Below, in pieces: positions 40,733 to 50,920 of a stretch of 64,000 nt of DNA; position 1 is the first letter of the stretch; each line of letters opens with the position of its first letter. Source of the stretch: Trichomonas vaginalis G3 (Eukaryota > Parabasalia > Trichomonadida > Trichomonadidae); contig NC_067203.1 of assembly GCF_026262505.1 (NCBI RefSeq), positions 26,889,411-26,953,410 of the forward strand. Direction: 5' to 3'. Under the pieces are notes generated by a model that saw nothing but the letters and a program-made list of their open reading frames with translations, made no database searches and had not been told where the DNA came from. The translations under genes were made by a program, and so were the position numbers.

Positions 40733-41596
40733 ATGAGATGGGGTCATAAAGCTAATCCGGATAGGTGGTTCATAAACTTACAACCACAATTCCAAGAAGT
40801 TGTAGACGCAATGGAAGTGAATGGTGAACCAGATGTAGCTGGTATTTTCAGCGCGGCTTTAATGCCATTGAAAGATATGAAAGATGCAGATATTTTGGAC
40901 CAGTATGAAATGAACATGGCTGATGGAAATATAACACCTGACGTTCTAGAACATTTATCTCAAAGAACTACACAGAACCATAGAGATGGTATATTTGGTG
41001 AAGAGTTTAGAAAGAAAGTTAGGGAGAGAGAAGGAAGAGAACCTATTGTACATGACCTTGCAAACGAAAGTTTACAAAATGTCATAAAAACTTACTTTGC
41101 AGACAATGAACCGAGAAGGGATGAATATTTAAGAAAACTCAAATGGACAGTACCAAATGAAATGTTAGTATTGAAAAACATGTTCCTTGACAAAATAAAA
41201 CCAACTACAGAAATAAATGACGCAAGACTGAAACATTGGGTAAAAGCTTTCCCATTCACAAAAGATATTATTGGTAACATGGAAAGAAAACCAGAATGGC
41301 TACAAAAACATATATTTGGAAACGAGCTTATTCCATATGGACAAGCTATATTTGAAGAGCTTGAACCGGAAACTCAGGAAAGAGTCATGCAAACAATACG
41401 CGAAGACTCAAATACAAACTATGACAAAATCTTTCTAGGATATAGGTTACCTGAGATGGGCGACCAGAGCCCAAAGGCAAAAAGGACATGGAAAATTTAC
41501 AACATACTAGGTGAACATGAGGCAAAGATGCAACAACTTGAAGCAGAGGGCAAGTTACCAAAAGCGACACCAAAGAAGAAGAGTAGAACAAAGTAA
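40733..41596 (+). CDS. 287-aa Maverick frame beside the transposon insertion
   Basis: Starts MRWGHKANPDRWFINLQPQF, is helical and charged, and ends in a basic tail (KATPKKKSRTK). It starts one base after the ACTAC duplication at the transposon edge, so its true start is uncertain and it may belong to the gene interrupted by the insertion. Located immediately upstream of the major capsid gene. Family not recognised. Confidence 0.55.
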   Translation: MRWGHKANPDRWFINLQPQFQEVVDAMEVNGEPDVAGIFSAALMPLKDMKDADILDQYEMNMADGNITPDVLEHLSQRTTQNHRDGIFGEEFRKKVREREGREPIVHDLANESLQNVIKTYFADNEPRRDEYLRKLKWTVPNEMLVLKNMFLDKIKPTTEINDARLKHWVKAFPFTKDIIGNMERKPEWLQKHIFGNELIPYGQAIFEELEPETQERVMQTIREDSNTNYDKIFLGYRLPEMGDQSPKAKRTWKIYNILGEHEAKMQQLEAEGKLPKATPKKKSRTK

Positions 41597-41663
41597 AGCT
41601 TGGTCCGAGTGGGTTCTATTATGATATATAAATCCAACTATTCTATATTTTTACCCATATGAA

Positions 41664-43271
41664 ATGTACGCCGCTCAGAATATAACGCCAACAGTTTTGG
41701 ATGCCATGAACGGAAATGTTTCCGAATGGTATAACGAATGCGACAATGCCATTAGAAGGTCAGAAATAGTTCCTGGAACTTACGAATATACAACTGCTGT
41801 TTCTTATGGAAACGTAGGTGAGTTTGGAGAAGGTTCTTCAACAACAGTAGATATTGCTTGCGACAGGTTTCATATTATTTCTATTGACAACTCATTCTTA
41901 TACGTGGAACAAGACATTGAAATAAAACCTTCTGCCAAGTTGTCTGACAAGAAAGGTTGCAATGGAATTTTCTATGTCGGATACCAATATGCTCCAGAAG
42001 TTTTCATGGGATATAAGATATATTCTAACTCTGACTTAGTTCAAACAGTAACATGGGCAAACTATGAATGGTTCGCTTTGAGAAACTCAGTACAACCACA
42101 AGCTAGAGAACAAACAGACCAGTATGCAAATATTGAGAAAATAAGAAGACTTGACCCTAACGTTCCAGGAGTTTATGTTAACCTTTCTGGTTCAGATGGA
42201 AATGCTGCCACTAAAGTAAAACTGAAACTTAGAGTTCCTTTGTCATCTTTCCTCATCTTCAGGTTTTTAAGATACTTACCAAACTGGGCAGGAAAAATTT
42301 CTATCGAACTTACTCCAAGCAAAAATAACTTAGTCATTGCACCAACACAAGACCCATTCACTCTTACAGACGTAATAGGAACAAATAAAACATCATTCGC
42401 CGACTTTTGCAAAGACAAAGTTGACTTAGACTTTGGTTTCTCAAACTTCAACAATGAAGTAAACTATTATTTCAATGCTGCTGGAACTGCTTGGGACCCA
42501 GTTAAGTTTACATGCGAAAAATTTGAATGCAAGAGAATAGAAAGCAGACTTGCAGTCTATATGTTGGACCCAGATATTTCAAATGCTTTAGCTGCCAAAT
42601 ATATTGCAGTTCCACTTATGTTCCCTATACACCAAATATCTGTCAAAGACTTTGCAGGTGAAGTTGGAAACCAAAGTGCTGACCCAGGTGCAAGAACAGA
42701 TATTGCTTTAACAACTGCAATGAAACATGCAGATACTATGTTTGTACTGTTCAGACGAACTATAAATGACTATTCTTGTTTCTACAACCCTGGTATTAAA
42801 TATCATATAAACATAGATGGCAAATATTATCCAAGAGAAGAATATTCTACAGTTGAGGATATGAGGTCATACAACTTGACATTAGATGCTATGAACTTTA
42901 ACAACAACTTCACAACAACCATTAACCCTGAAATGCAAAGTTCTATTATGCCATATGTGAAAGTATGGACTCATACAGGAGGTCAAAAAACTCAATATAC
43001 AAATGGAGACCGTTCAAACTTTTGGCTTGGCATTCCATTTGCTGACTCAGAAGACTTTATGGGTGGTATTTCAACTGTTGGTACAGTTCAAATACAATAT
43101 ACTGGTGACAGAGACGGTCCAGATGAACTGAGAGCAAAGAAGTTTACAAAACCAATAGCACTTTTCACGGAAGATGCTCTTTTGAAGATTCGTTCGATGA
43201 AACCTGCTGGGGCTCCTCAGATTGGCATAACGACAGCTTCCATCGAGCAGATTTTGGCAGCAGGTCAGTAA
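41664..43271 (+). CDS. Major capsid protein (double jelly-roll type)
   Basis: A 535-residue frame with beta-rich, low-charge sequence throughout, including DRFHIISIDNSFLYVEQDIE, GYQYAPEVFMGYKIYSN, LSSFLIFRFLRYLPNWAGKI and PLMFPIHQISVKDFAGEVG. Length, composition and position before the penton and packaging genes fit the hexon-like double jelly-roll capsid proteins of Polintons and adeno-like viruses. Assignment is from pattern and context; a structure prediction would settle it. The frame looks whole. Element A carries no copy. Confidence 0.75.
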   Translation: MYAAQNITPTVLDAMNGNVSEWYNECDNAIRRSEIVPGTYEYTTAVSYGNVGEFGEGSSTTVDIACDRFHIISIDNSFLYVEQDIEIKPSAKLSDKKGCNGIFYVGYQYAPEVFMGYKIYSNSDLVQTVTWANYEWFALRNSVQPQAREQTDQYANIEKIRRLDPNVPGVYVNLSGSDGNAATKVKLKLRVPLSSFLIFRFLRYLPNWAGKISIELTPSKNNLVIAPTQDPFTLTDVIGTNKTSFADFCKDKVDLDFGFSNFNNEVNYYFNAAGTAWDPVKFTCEKFECKRIESRLAVYMLDPDISNALAAKYIAVPLMFPIHQISVKDFAGEVGNQSADPGARTDIALTTAMKHADTMFVLFRRTINDYSCFYNPGIKYHINIDGKYYPREEYSTVEDMRSYNLTLDAMNFNNNFTTTINPEMQSSIMPYVKVWTHTGGQKTQYTNGDRSNFWLGIPFADSEDFMGGISTVGTVQIQYTGDRDGPDELRAKKFTKPIALFTEDALLKIRSMKPAGAPQIGITTASIEQILAAGQ

Positions 43272-43583
43272 GTTGTTCTTGAACTGACTTCTCTCCGTCA
43301 AATATTGACAGTACGCCAGTTTTGACATAATATTGTAAGATAAACTTACCTTTAGAAATATCTGTAAGTTTTGAAGTTATATTTTTGTCTGCTTCAAGAA
43401 CTTTCACCATTTCAGTTATACCAACTTTCTTTGCTTTATGAAAATATTTTGGTTCAGCAAAGACTGCTATTCTATAACATTTACCATTGTTTGTATAAAG
43501 AACTATTCTGTCAATGTATTTGTATTGTTGTGTGTGTAAACTTTGTTCTGCTTCAATTCGAAGAGATACTCGAATACGTCCAT
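43165..43583 (-). pseudogene. Small convergent gene after the capsid gene; broken
   Basis: Minus-strand coding signal with FAEPKYFHKAKKVGITEMV and VLEADKNITSKLTDISKGKF. The last part overlaps the capsid 3' end, so the true end is uncertain. The related stretch in A (14996-15249) has the same core. Function unknown. Confidence 0.45.
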
Positions 43584-43601
43584 CTTTTTATTCTAAGTAA
43601 A

Positions 43602-44183
43602 ATGTCATTTCCTAAAAATAGAAGCGTGAGTGTTTCAAAAGGTTTAATGGCGGTGGCAGATGTGAAGTTAAATTCACCAACTCAAACAAACAGTCAAAGT
43701 GTTGTTGTCAATGTCAAAGACAGAGATGTTGAAGTGGGGAAACCATACGAAGACGAAGATGGTATAACAATTGTTCCTGTAAAAGAACAACCAACATATC
43801 CTGAAGTTAGCAGAGACTTAAGTTCTGTTGCAGATATTCGAAACGACTACCAACAACTGAAAGACAAACTTCAAACTCAGGAGAAGATTTGTCAGGCTTT
43901 AAGTATAATGTTAAACTTGGTCGAACACAACCCTGTAAAAGTGAACTCATATGTCATTGCACCTCATGAAGTTTTGAAAGAACTATTGAAACTTTTGACA
44001 GAGGCAGACGATATAAACATCAAAGAAATAGAACCCGACATTAGTTGCTGTGGTGTTTCATATAATGTCATTGACAAGATATACGTTATGAAAGGAGGTG
44101 AAACGTTGAACTTAAAGTATAGTTTCCCAGACGTCATAAAAATATTTGACGACCACAACATTTCATTAAAATTTATTTGCTAA
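43602..44183 (+). CDS. 193-aa Maverick protein
   Basis: Start at MSFPKNRSVSVSKGLMAVAD (43602); a longer upstream extension of the frame is antisense to the small minus-strand gene and was rejected. There is a coiled-coil stretch (DYQQLKDKLQTQEKICQ) in the middle and a beta-rich C-terminus (KIYVMKGGETLNLKYSFPDV). It lies in the capsid block. Function unknown. Confidence 0.7.
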   Translation: MSFPKNRSVSVSKGLMAVADVKLNSPTQTNSQSVVVNVKDRDVEVGKPYEDEDGITIVPVKEQPTYPEVSRDLSSVADIRNDYQQLKDKLQTQEKICQALSIMLNLVEHNPVKVNSYVIAPHEVLKELLKLLTEADDINIKEIEPDISCCGVSYNVIDKIYVMKGGETLNLKYSFPDVIKIFDDHNISLKFIC

Positions 44184-44189
44184 GTAAAA

Positions 44190-44420
44190 ATGTCAAAACT
44201 TCTTGAAAGATGTTTGAAGAAAAATAATATAGACTTTATTTCATGTAAAGGACTTTACACACTTTTGAACGATATGAAAGACCCTGTTTTGTTTGTTCGT
44301 GTAGACAAAGGAAAGTTCTATGTCTTTACAAAATATTTGAACTTCTTAGACAGAGAACTTCAAGAAACGCCATGTGAAAGTTTAGATGAAGTTCTTCTCC
44401 ACTTTCAGAAAAACTTTTAA
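44190..44420 (+). CDS. 76-aa Maverick protein
   Basis: MSKLLERCLKKNNIDFISCK, then a short beta-rich region and LDEVLLHFQKNF at the end. It starts 6 bases after the previous stop and ends 10 bases before the penton start, so it is probably cotranscribed. Function unknown. Confidence 0.6.
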   Translation: MSKLLERCLKKNNIDFISCKGLYTLLNDMKDPVLFVRVDKGKFYVFTKYLNFLDRELQETPCESLDEVLLHFQKNF

Positions 44421-44430
44421 ATATATATAA

Positions 44431-45228
44431 ATGGCAGAAGATATAATGGTTTATACTATTACGACTAAAAACCCTGAGTCATATAATTCTATAACAACAA
44501 ACTTACAAAGTCCTCAAGGACGATATTGTAAACTAACCTTAAACACAATGACGACTAAAGCCTGTTTTGCTCTTTTGACACCAGAAGACTTTATTGTTGT
44601 GAATGGTAAAAAATACTCCTTTGAAGATACTTACTCAGATATACCACCAACAGGTTTTGTTGACTTATTTAATACTTTAAGTACGGGTGTAACATGTGCT
44701 GCAACTAGAGCAGGTTTCATTATGTTTGGATGTCCGACTGAGTTTACTATAAACAATATGAGCTATAATACAAAACTTATATCTGGTTTTTACTACCAAC
44801 AGTTTCCTATAACAGGAAAAGGTGTCATACAAGGTTTGTCTGTTCCATTGACATTAAGCACACCAATCTTATATATTGTTTCAAACTTAGGTTCAAAGTG
44901 TTATTCGAATGTCGACAGAAACTATTATGACCAAAAGATACTTATGCGTATAAACAATACTTTCTCTGCTGGTTTGCCTATTGTTCATTCGAATGCAGAA
45001 TTTTCAACCTTAGTGAACTCAAACACATTGGCAAGTATAACGTTGACATTAGTTGACGCAAACTTTGTTCCTGTAAAACTTTTATGTCCTATGTATTTGT
45101 CAATGACGGCAGAAAGTTTCGAATTGGAAGATGCAACTGGTGAAAGTATTGTATTACAAGAACAACTTCAACAACAAATAGCTCAAGAACAACAAATGCA
45201 ACAAATGCAACAACAAAGTCAAGAATAA
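44431..45228 (+). CDS. Probable penton/minor capsid protein (single jelly-roll)
   Basis: 265 residues, beta-rich and low in charge (GRYCKLTLNTMTTKACFALL, FIMFGCPTEFTINNMSYNTK, ASITLTLVDANFVPVKLLCP), ending in a Gln-rich tail (QQQIAQEQQMQQMQQQ). In Polintons a ~250-300-aa single jelly-roll protein near the capsid gene forms the pentons. Assigned by length, composition and position. Confidence 0.6.
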   Translation: MAEDIMVYTITTKNPESYNSITTNLQSPQGRYCKLTLNTMTTKACFALLTPEDFIVVNGKKYSFEDTYSDIPPTGFVDLFNTLSTGVTCAATRAGFIMFGCPTEFTINNMSYNTKLISGFYYQQFPITGKGVIQGLSVPLTLSTPILYIVSNLGSKCYSNVDRNYYDQKILMRINNTFSAGLPIVHSNAEFSTLVNSNTLASITLTLVDANFVPVKLLCPMYLSMTAESFELEDATGESIVLQEQLQQQIAQEQQMQQMQQQSQE

Positions 45229-45229
45229 A

Positions 45230-45255
45230 AAAAATATTTTTTTATTTTTATAAAA
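45230..45255 (+). promoter_or_regulatory. Promoter-like AT block before the helicase gene
   Basis: AAAATATTTTTTTATTTTTA followed by TAAAAATG; same block as at 16640 and before the polymerase genes. Confidence 0.5.
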
Positions 45256-46487
45256 ATGTACAGAATAGATGTTTCAGATTTTATGACTTCCAAGCATTCA
45301 GAAATATGTGTCCATTTCGAGACTATAACAAAGCAGTCGAGAATTTGAAACGTTTAGTCATTTATGTCGACTCTGCCCCAGAATGTTATGTCATGAAAGA
45401 ATGGGATGTTGTCTTTAACAAACCAAGAGCAACAATAGTTTCAGAACAAGAATGTAGACAGAAACTTAAGAAAATAAAAGTCGTACAAGTTGGCATGAAG
45501 ATGTTAGATGCTTGGGATATCTTATTGTCAAAGTTAGAAGATTTTTCAGTTCGAGGTATAAAGTTCTATACACCTTCTCCAAACTTCTATTCTATCTTCA
45601 CTGGATATAAATACGAACAAGTAGAATGGAAAGAAAATATTATAGAAGCTTGGTTAGACCATGTCAAAGAAATTATATGCAATGGAAACGAAAAGGTTTA
45701 TGAGTATATCTTATGTTGGTTTGCAAACATCTTACAACATCCAAGTGCTAAAAATGAAACTGCTCTCATTATAATTGGAAAACAAGGAACTGGTAAGAAC
45801 ACATTCTTTACAGATATTTTGTGCAAACTGTTAGAGGGCTATTCGAACCCGAATATGACAAACTTAGAAAACATCTGTGGCAAGTGTTTAACTCCTCAAT
45901 AGAGAATATGAAACTTATAGTTTGCAATGAACTTCAAAGTATAGATACAACAAAAGTTTTAAACTCAGATGCTTTAAGAGTCTTATAACAGACAAAGTTG
46001 GAGTTGTTGAAAGAAAATATAAAGACCAAAGAGTTTGTGAAAATGTTGCAAACTTCATTATGGTTTAAACAATACTGTTCCGATGAAGTTAGAAAGTTCT
46101 GACAGAAGATATGTAGTTGTCAGAACGTCAGATTCTCATATGCAAGATACAGAATATTTGACGACTTAGCAGAAACTTTGACATCTGACTTTTACAACCA
46201 CTTGTTTCATATTTTATGACATTAGATATTTCTAAGTTCAATCCAAGACAAATTCCACATACCGAAGAGAGACAAACATTGTTAGAAGCAAACAAGAAGT
46301 GTATATGAACTGTTATAGATGAAACTGACTTTGTGTCATTAGATGAAAGTCATTGTACGATTCGTATAAACAATATTGTCAAGAATAATGGTTATATGAC
46401 AGCTTCTAAACGAACATTCTTGCAAATGTCAAAAGTCTTTTAGATGTTCAGAATGGTGTATATACAAAGAAAATTTTTTCTGAGTAA
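45256..46487 (+). pseudogene. SF3 (D5-like) helicase, copy in B; broken
   Basis: Shares GKQGTGKNTFFTDILCKLLE and the ordered helicase motifs described for 16670-17904. Replicative helicase by family. Confidence 0.75.
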
Positions 46488-46523
46488 ATTTAAAAAAAAA
46501 TCTTTTTTTATCCGATAGAAAAG

Positions 46524-46944
46524 ATGGCAAAATTCATCTCAGTAAATAAGTACATGACAGAAGTCAAAGATAAGTTAGCTCCATTCGCATATTGAATGTT
46601 TATTCTCTACAATTTTGAAAAGTCTACATTTGACAAAATTTGGAACATTGCACCAGTTAAGTTTGCTGTTGTTAGAAAAAGTGGTGCAACTTTTGAAGAC
46701 TTATACATTGACGGTATGTTGACAGTCAAAGAAAATTTTGACAGAAAAGTTCTCAAAACTCGAAGAAGGTAAAGCATACAAACTTGTTATACCTTATGAA
46801 CCAAAGAAAGCAGACGACTATGAATATTATGAGTCTAAGATAGTTGAAGTTCAAGGTAAATTGGGTAAAAAGATTTTAGAGTCTAAGCCAGTGTTTGCCC
46901 CTAAAGAGGAAGAGAACATTGACATTGACCCAGAAATGTTCTAA
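46524..46944 (+). pseudogene. 139-aa acidic-tail protein, copy in B; broken
   Basis: Same gene as 17940-18359, with the identical acidic end ENIDIDPEMF. Confidence 0.55.
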
Positions 46945-46960
46945 AAATAAAATTTTATTT

Positions 46961-47435
46961 TTACATGTCAAATTTCTTTTTCTCTGGAACTGGTTCAGGT
47001 TTTTTTCTCTTCTTCTACTTTCTTTTCTTTCTTCTCTTCTACTTTTTTCTCTTTCTTTTCTTTCTTCTTCTTCTTCTCTGGTGGAGTTATGTCAAATTTC
47101 TCCGAACCATATTTGTAAAAGTTCTTTGTCCTTTAATAGCTCTTCTATTCTGTTTTCTATTTCATCTCAAGAACAGCGCATGTGTCTTCTTTGCATTCTA
47201 AGAAATTTTGTTGGACTTCATCTTTCCAAGAGGCGTCATCTCTGTCAACAAGTCTGTCATTGACAAATTTTAAGACTGCTCTGCTTAATGTTTTATGGTT
47301 CTTGTCATATTCCCAGAAACAGAACTTTAGAACAAATTCCCCTTTCTTGTTTACACTATGTAAGATTTTATGGTCGACAGATGTTTTGCTGTCAAAAAGT
47401 TTGTCTCGAATATAGATAGCGAAATCGCTAGACAT
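46961..47435 (-). pseudogene. ~150-aa protein with Lys/Glu tail, copy in B; broken
   Basis: N-terminus MSSDFAIYIRDKLFDSKTSV. The long CTTCTT-rich stretch at 47005-47085 encodes the Lys/Glu tail. Counterpart of 18376-18825. Function unknown. Confidence 0.5.
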
Positions 47436-47469
47436 TTTTAAAAGATAAAATTTTAATTTTTCTAAAAAT

Positions 47470-48340
47470 ATGTTAGAAAAAAGTTTGCTGACATTGACAA
47501 GAAATTTGAGAATGTTTTAAACAAGAACAAGAGGAAGTTAGAAAATGCTCAGATAAAGCCTATACATGACAAGTTCTTATTTGCTCAGAATGGTATAACA
47601 GGTCTAATTGCACCACTGGGTCGGGTAAGACTTTCACTTATCTTAAAATGGCTGCACAACAACAAGAACTAGATGAGAAGAACCCATTCTATGAGTTAGT
47701 TGTTATTTGTAGTACTTCTGGTCAATTTGACCAAACCGTCAATTCGTTCAAAGATATTATAAAGAAGTCTAAGTTAGTATGTATAAAGGATACTGAGTTG
47801 TTAGATTGGATAAAGAAGTACCAAAGAAGAGTTTTGAAGTATAATGCTATAAATGAGTATATAAATTCTAAGTTTAAAGACCCAAATGAGGAAATGCAGA
47901 GAATATTAGAGAAGAAACACTTCAGAAACAAACAGAAAGAGATAGAATACATTTCGAAGAAATTGCAATCTTACGATTGGAAGACTTACCCTCATAGATG
48001 TCTTCTTATCTTAGATGATTTCGCCTCTCATCCTTTGTTAAAGAATAGAGAACAAGATATGTGTCGAATTCTTAAGAAGCTCAGACACTTTAACATCTCA
48101 GTCGTAATATGTGTACAGACAGCAAAGAGTTTAAGTAAGGATGTAAAGAGAATACTGACTGACATTGTACTTTTCCCCGGATTGTCCGAAGACGATTTCA
48201 TGGAACTTATGAAAGAGTCCATGGCAGGTAAGTTTGACAGACATGAACTATGGGAGAAGTACAAAGTCATACAAGACCCTCATACTTCTTTCAGAATTCA
48301 TATCTACGCAAACAAAGTTCAAATTGTAAAAAGTCAATAA
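47470..48340 (+). pseudogene. A32/FtsK-type packaging ATPase, copy in B
   Basis: Glycine-rich Walker A region near the start, Walker B CLLILDDFASHPLLK in the middle and a conserved NISVVICVQTAKSLSKDVKR sensor region, as in HerA/FtsK-type genome-packaging ATPases of Polintons and NCLDVs (A32). Two thirds reads as one 230-residue frame; the gene as a whole looks broken. Convergent with the 304-aa gene. Confidence 0.8.
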
Positions 48341-48608
48341 AAATAAATGGTTCATTTACTCTGCTTGTTTGAAGTTGTCAAAATACTCTGTTATTTTTCA
48401 CGATTTTCATGAGTTTTAGGCTAGACCGGTAAAAGTCGGTCTAGAGAAATTTCACGATTTTCATACGGAATCTCTTCTCTCGGTTTTCCGAGGGAAGCAA
48501 TCTTATGCCATTTTACTCAGAATTTTGGTCATTTTTCAATAAAAATAATGTTTAGGGTAGAAGGTTAGATCTAACCTGTTTTCTACCCTCTTTTCTACCC
48601 CAGTTATT
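48341..48608. other. Convergent intergenic region with hairpins
   Basis: Contains CTAGACCG..CGGTCTAG (about 48422-48446), a CTTCTCTCGG..CCGAGGGAAG stem and a GGTTAG repeat (48554-48600). The first two lie between two copies of TTTCACGATTTTCAT and have no counterpart in the same place in element A. Possibly transcription terminators for the two converging genes. Confidence 0.5.
48554..48600. repeat. Intergenic GGTTAG hairpin repeat
   Basis: Same position relative to genes as 19827-19872 in element A. Confidence 0.75.
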
Positions 48609-49523
48609 TTATAAGCGTTTTACATGGTAAACGTTATGAATTCGTGAGACTCTAAACAGTTTCGTAGCTTCAATTTCTTCTTTTAGTACATCGAATGTTT
48701 TAACGATACCGAAGGTTTCTTTATATTTCTTCTTGACGTCAGATAGAAGGAAATCTTCTGCTGTTGGATAGTTTTTGTTCAGAAATTCTAACATGTCCAT
48801 TTTATTTTCTGCTGGTTTCTCTGCTTCTTTCTTTAAGTCTGCATAGTCGTTTCTCATACGTTCTATCTCTTTGACGGAGTAGTTATATTTCCTAATTGCC
48901 GCTTTACATTTTGAACATTGCGGGTTCATTTTAGCGTTATATTCTGAAACCTTACCTGCTAAAACAACCAAGGCGTCAATGGTTTTCTTTAACTCAAAAG
49001 TTGCTGGTTTTATCTGTTCATTCCATACCTTACCTCTTCTATCTTTATCTCTTATCTGCCATACACATTTTGCAGCTAATGAAACAAAGTTGTCGTAGGT
49101 CTTAAATTCTTCAGATTTATATATGTCAGAAACATTCTTATATACCATATCGCAATCTTTGTCCATAACTTTATGGTTGCAATGAAAACCAAGGAATTCA
49201 TAATTTACCTTACGTATGAACTTCTTTATTTCTACTGAGTCAGTTGCTTTGACTTCTATTTCGTCGAATTCAGGAATAGTGAGTTTTTGTTGTTGGATTT
49301 CAGGCAATTTGGGTAAATGGTCAATAATGTCCTGCATTTCATAAAGATACTGTTCATTTGTTTCATCTTTCGCACTACAGTCTAAATTATTTGTTAAAAG
49401 TTCTTGCTTTATCTTCTGGATTTCTGTTTCGAAAGTATATGAAGAAGGAATGAAGCTTTTCATCTCTACTAACATTGACGTAGGATTCATGACTAAAGAG
49501 TTTGGTGCTGTTGTTGCTAACAT
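48609..49523 (-). CDS. 304-aa Maverick protein, copy in B
   Basis: Whole frame MLATTAPNSLVMNPTSMLVE to VYHVKRL. Differences from the A copy (19881-20795) are scattered substitutions, which suggests the protein was under constraint while the copies diverged. CSKCKAA could be part of a zinc site. Function unknown. Confidence 0.7.
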   Translation of the reverse strand: MLATTAPNSLVMNPTSMLVEMKSFIPSSYTFETEIQKIKQELLTNNLDCSAKDETNEQYLYEMQDIIDHLPKLPEIQQQKLTIPEFDEIEVKATDSVEIKKFIRKVNYEFLGFHCNHKVMDKDCDMVYKNVSDIYKSEEFKTYDNFVSLAAKCVWQIRDKDRRGKVWNEQIKPATFELKKTIDALVVLAGKVSEYNAKMNPQCSKCKAAIRKYNYSVKEIERMRNDYADLKKEAEKPAENKMDMLEFLNKNYPTAEDFLLSDVKKKYKETFGIVKTFDVLKEEIEATKLFRVSRIHNVYHVKRL

Positions 49524-49813
49524 GTTCTTACAATAAAAATAAAAAATATTTTTTTAAAAAAACTAACTTTATTTTTTATTTCGGGAAAATTCATGAAAAT
49601 TCATGAGGTTAGAAAAGAGGTTAGAAAAGAGGTTAGATCTAACCTTCTACCCTAAACATTATTTTTGGTGTAAAATTCATGAAAATTCATGAGGTTAGAA
49701 AAGAGGTTAGAAAAGAGGTTAGATCTAACCTTCTACCCTAAATTATATTTTTGCTGAATTCAGCAACAAAATTCAAATTGTAAACGGTTTAATAGAAAAA
49801 GTGTCATTTTTTC
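49524..49813. other. Divergent intergenic region with two hairpin repeats
   Basis: Two copies of the GGTTAG hairpin (49607-49652, 49692-49738), each preceded by GAAAATTCATGAGG and followed by CCCTAAA and a T-rich stretch, plus the AATATTTTTTT block upstream of the 304-aa gene. Confidence 0.6.
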
Positions 49814-50008
49814 ATGTCCGAAGACTCGAAGGTGCAACACTTCCAAAATACCGACGAACTCAGAAGAGCAGCATGGCAGTATGTTCTTGACAACTTCTTT
49901 GAGTTCTCCAGGAACACCTTGGAAAATGCTGAAGAACTCCGACACAGAGAATTTGGAGAAATTGCACTCCAATACTACCTTGACAAACAAAGGGTAAACA
50001 AAGGGTAA
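49814..50008 (+). CDS. 64-aa acidic Maverick protein
   Basis: MSEDSKVQHFQNTDELRRAA, helical, ending QYYLDKQRVNKG. Followed by four CAAAGGGTAAA-type units (about 49985-50035) that include the stop. Function unknown. Confidence 0.6.
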   Translation: MSEDSKVQHFQNTDELRRAAWQYVLDNFFEFSRNTLENAEELRHREFGEIALQYYLDKQRVNKG

Positions 50009-50071
50009 ACAAAGGGTAAACAAAGGGTAAAATAAGACTAAAAACTTAACGTTTAAAAAGTGACATTTTTA

Positions 50072-50272
50072 ATGAGCTCCGAGTCACCGAGAAAACTTGG
50101 TCAGATGTTAGCAGCTTACTTCCCTGAGGAGGATGGAAGCGTTACATACGTAAGGTTCAAAAACAACGAACCTGGAATTGCGTACCAAATTCGCAATTAC
50201 ATGACCATGGAAGAGTACGAAAGGTTCCTACAAGAGAAACCAGCTCTAAACAACTCAGAAAAGAAAGAATAA
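50072..50272 (+). CDS. 66-aa Maverick protein
   Basis: MSSESPRKLGQMLAAYFPEE, then VTYVRFKNNEPGIAYQIRNY and a charged end. Start chosen at the second ATG because it matches the A copy. Function unknown. Confidence 0.6.
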   Translation: MSSESPRKLGQMLAAYFPEEDGSVTYVRFKNNEPGIAYQIRNYMTMEEYERFLQEKPALNNSEKKE

Positions 50273-50300
50273 AAAGTTTAATTCGTAATTGTTTATTTTT

Positions 50301-50879
50301 TTACTTGTAAGGGCAAGCTGCAAGAATGAAGTCGACTATCTCAGTCTTTGTTTTGACGAGCTGGACGGCTCTTGCGAGTACGTCTGTTTTGCGGTCTCCA
50401 GCTGGTGTCTGACCTTCGTAATTGCGCATGTTCTTGAGAGCTCCAGTTGTAAATGATTGTAGGATGAAGAGTCTCTCAGACTGCTTGAGGTAGTCTTCAC
50501 GGTCACGAACCGAATCTGTGGTACGAGTCGAATCGGTCGATTTGAGGGAAGAGACTGAAAGCCTGTCGTCTTCCATAGGGGCTGTGGCATAATCTTTGCG
50601 TAAACGGTTCAGACCTTCTTCGAAGTCTTGGTCTCTCTTCGATTGAGATTGAGATTGGAATTGCTGGGGTGGAGCTTGCTGGAACATCCAAGGGTTGGGG
50701 AAGTAAGGCATAGGCTGAGGAGGGTAGTTCGGGAAGCCTTGTAGTGGAAATTGGTAGTAACCTTGAGGTGGAAATTGGTAGTAATTTGGTGGAGGGACTT
50801 GCTGGAACTGAGGTGCAGGGGCTGGTGCTTTAGGTTCCTCTGGTTTGGGAATGGGCTCGGTTGGTGGGACGTCGGACAT
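50301..50879 (-). CDS. Pro/Gln/Tyr-rich Maverick protein, 192 aa
   Basis: Start taken at MSDVPPTEPIPKPEEPKAPA, after a short in-frame extension. The N-terminal half consists of Pro/Gln/Tyr repeats (YYQFPPQGYYQFPLQG), then a Ser/Thr/Arg linker and a helical C-terminus (DVLARAVQLVKTKTEIVDFI). Disordered-plus-helix layout. Function unknown. Confidence 0.65.
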   Translation of the reverse strand: MSDVPPTEPIPKPEEPKAPAPAPQFQQVPPPNYYQFPPQGYYQFPLQGFPNYPPQPMPYFPNPWMFQQAPPQQFQSQSQSKRDQDFEEGLNRLRKDYATAPMEDDRLSVSSLKSTDSTRTTDSVRDREDYLKQSERLFILQSFTTGALKNMRNYEGQTPAGDRKTDVLARAVQLVKTKTEIVDFILAACPYK

Positions 50880-50920
50880 TCGTTTGTGGCTTAACCGTCG
50901 GACCACAACGATAAAAATCT

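Noticed and set aside
41664-43271. Maverick maturation protease among the unknown genes
   Set aside because: I looked for an adenain/Ulp1-like His-Asp-Cys pattern in the unassigned frames and could not identify one by eye, so none is claimed.
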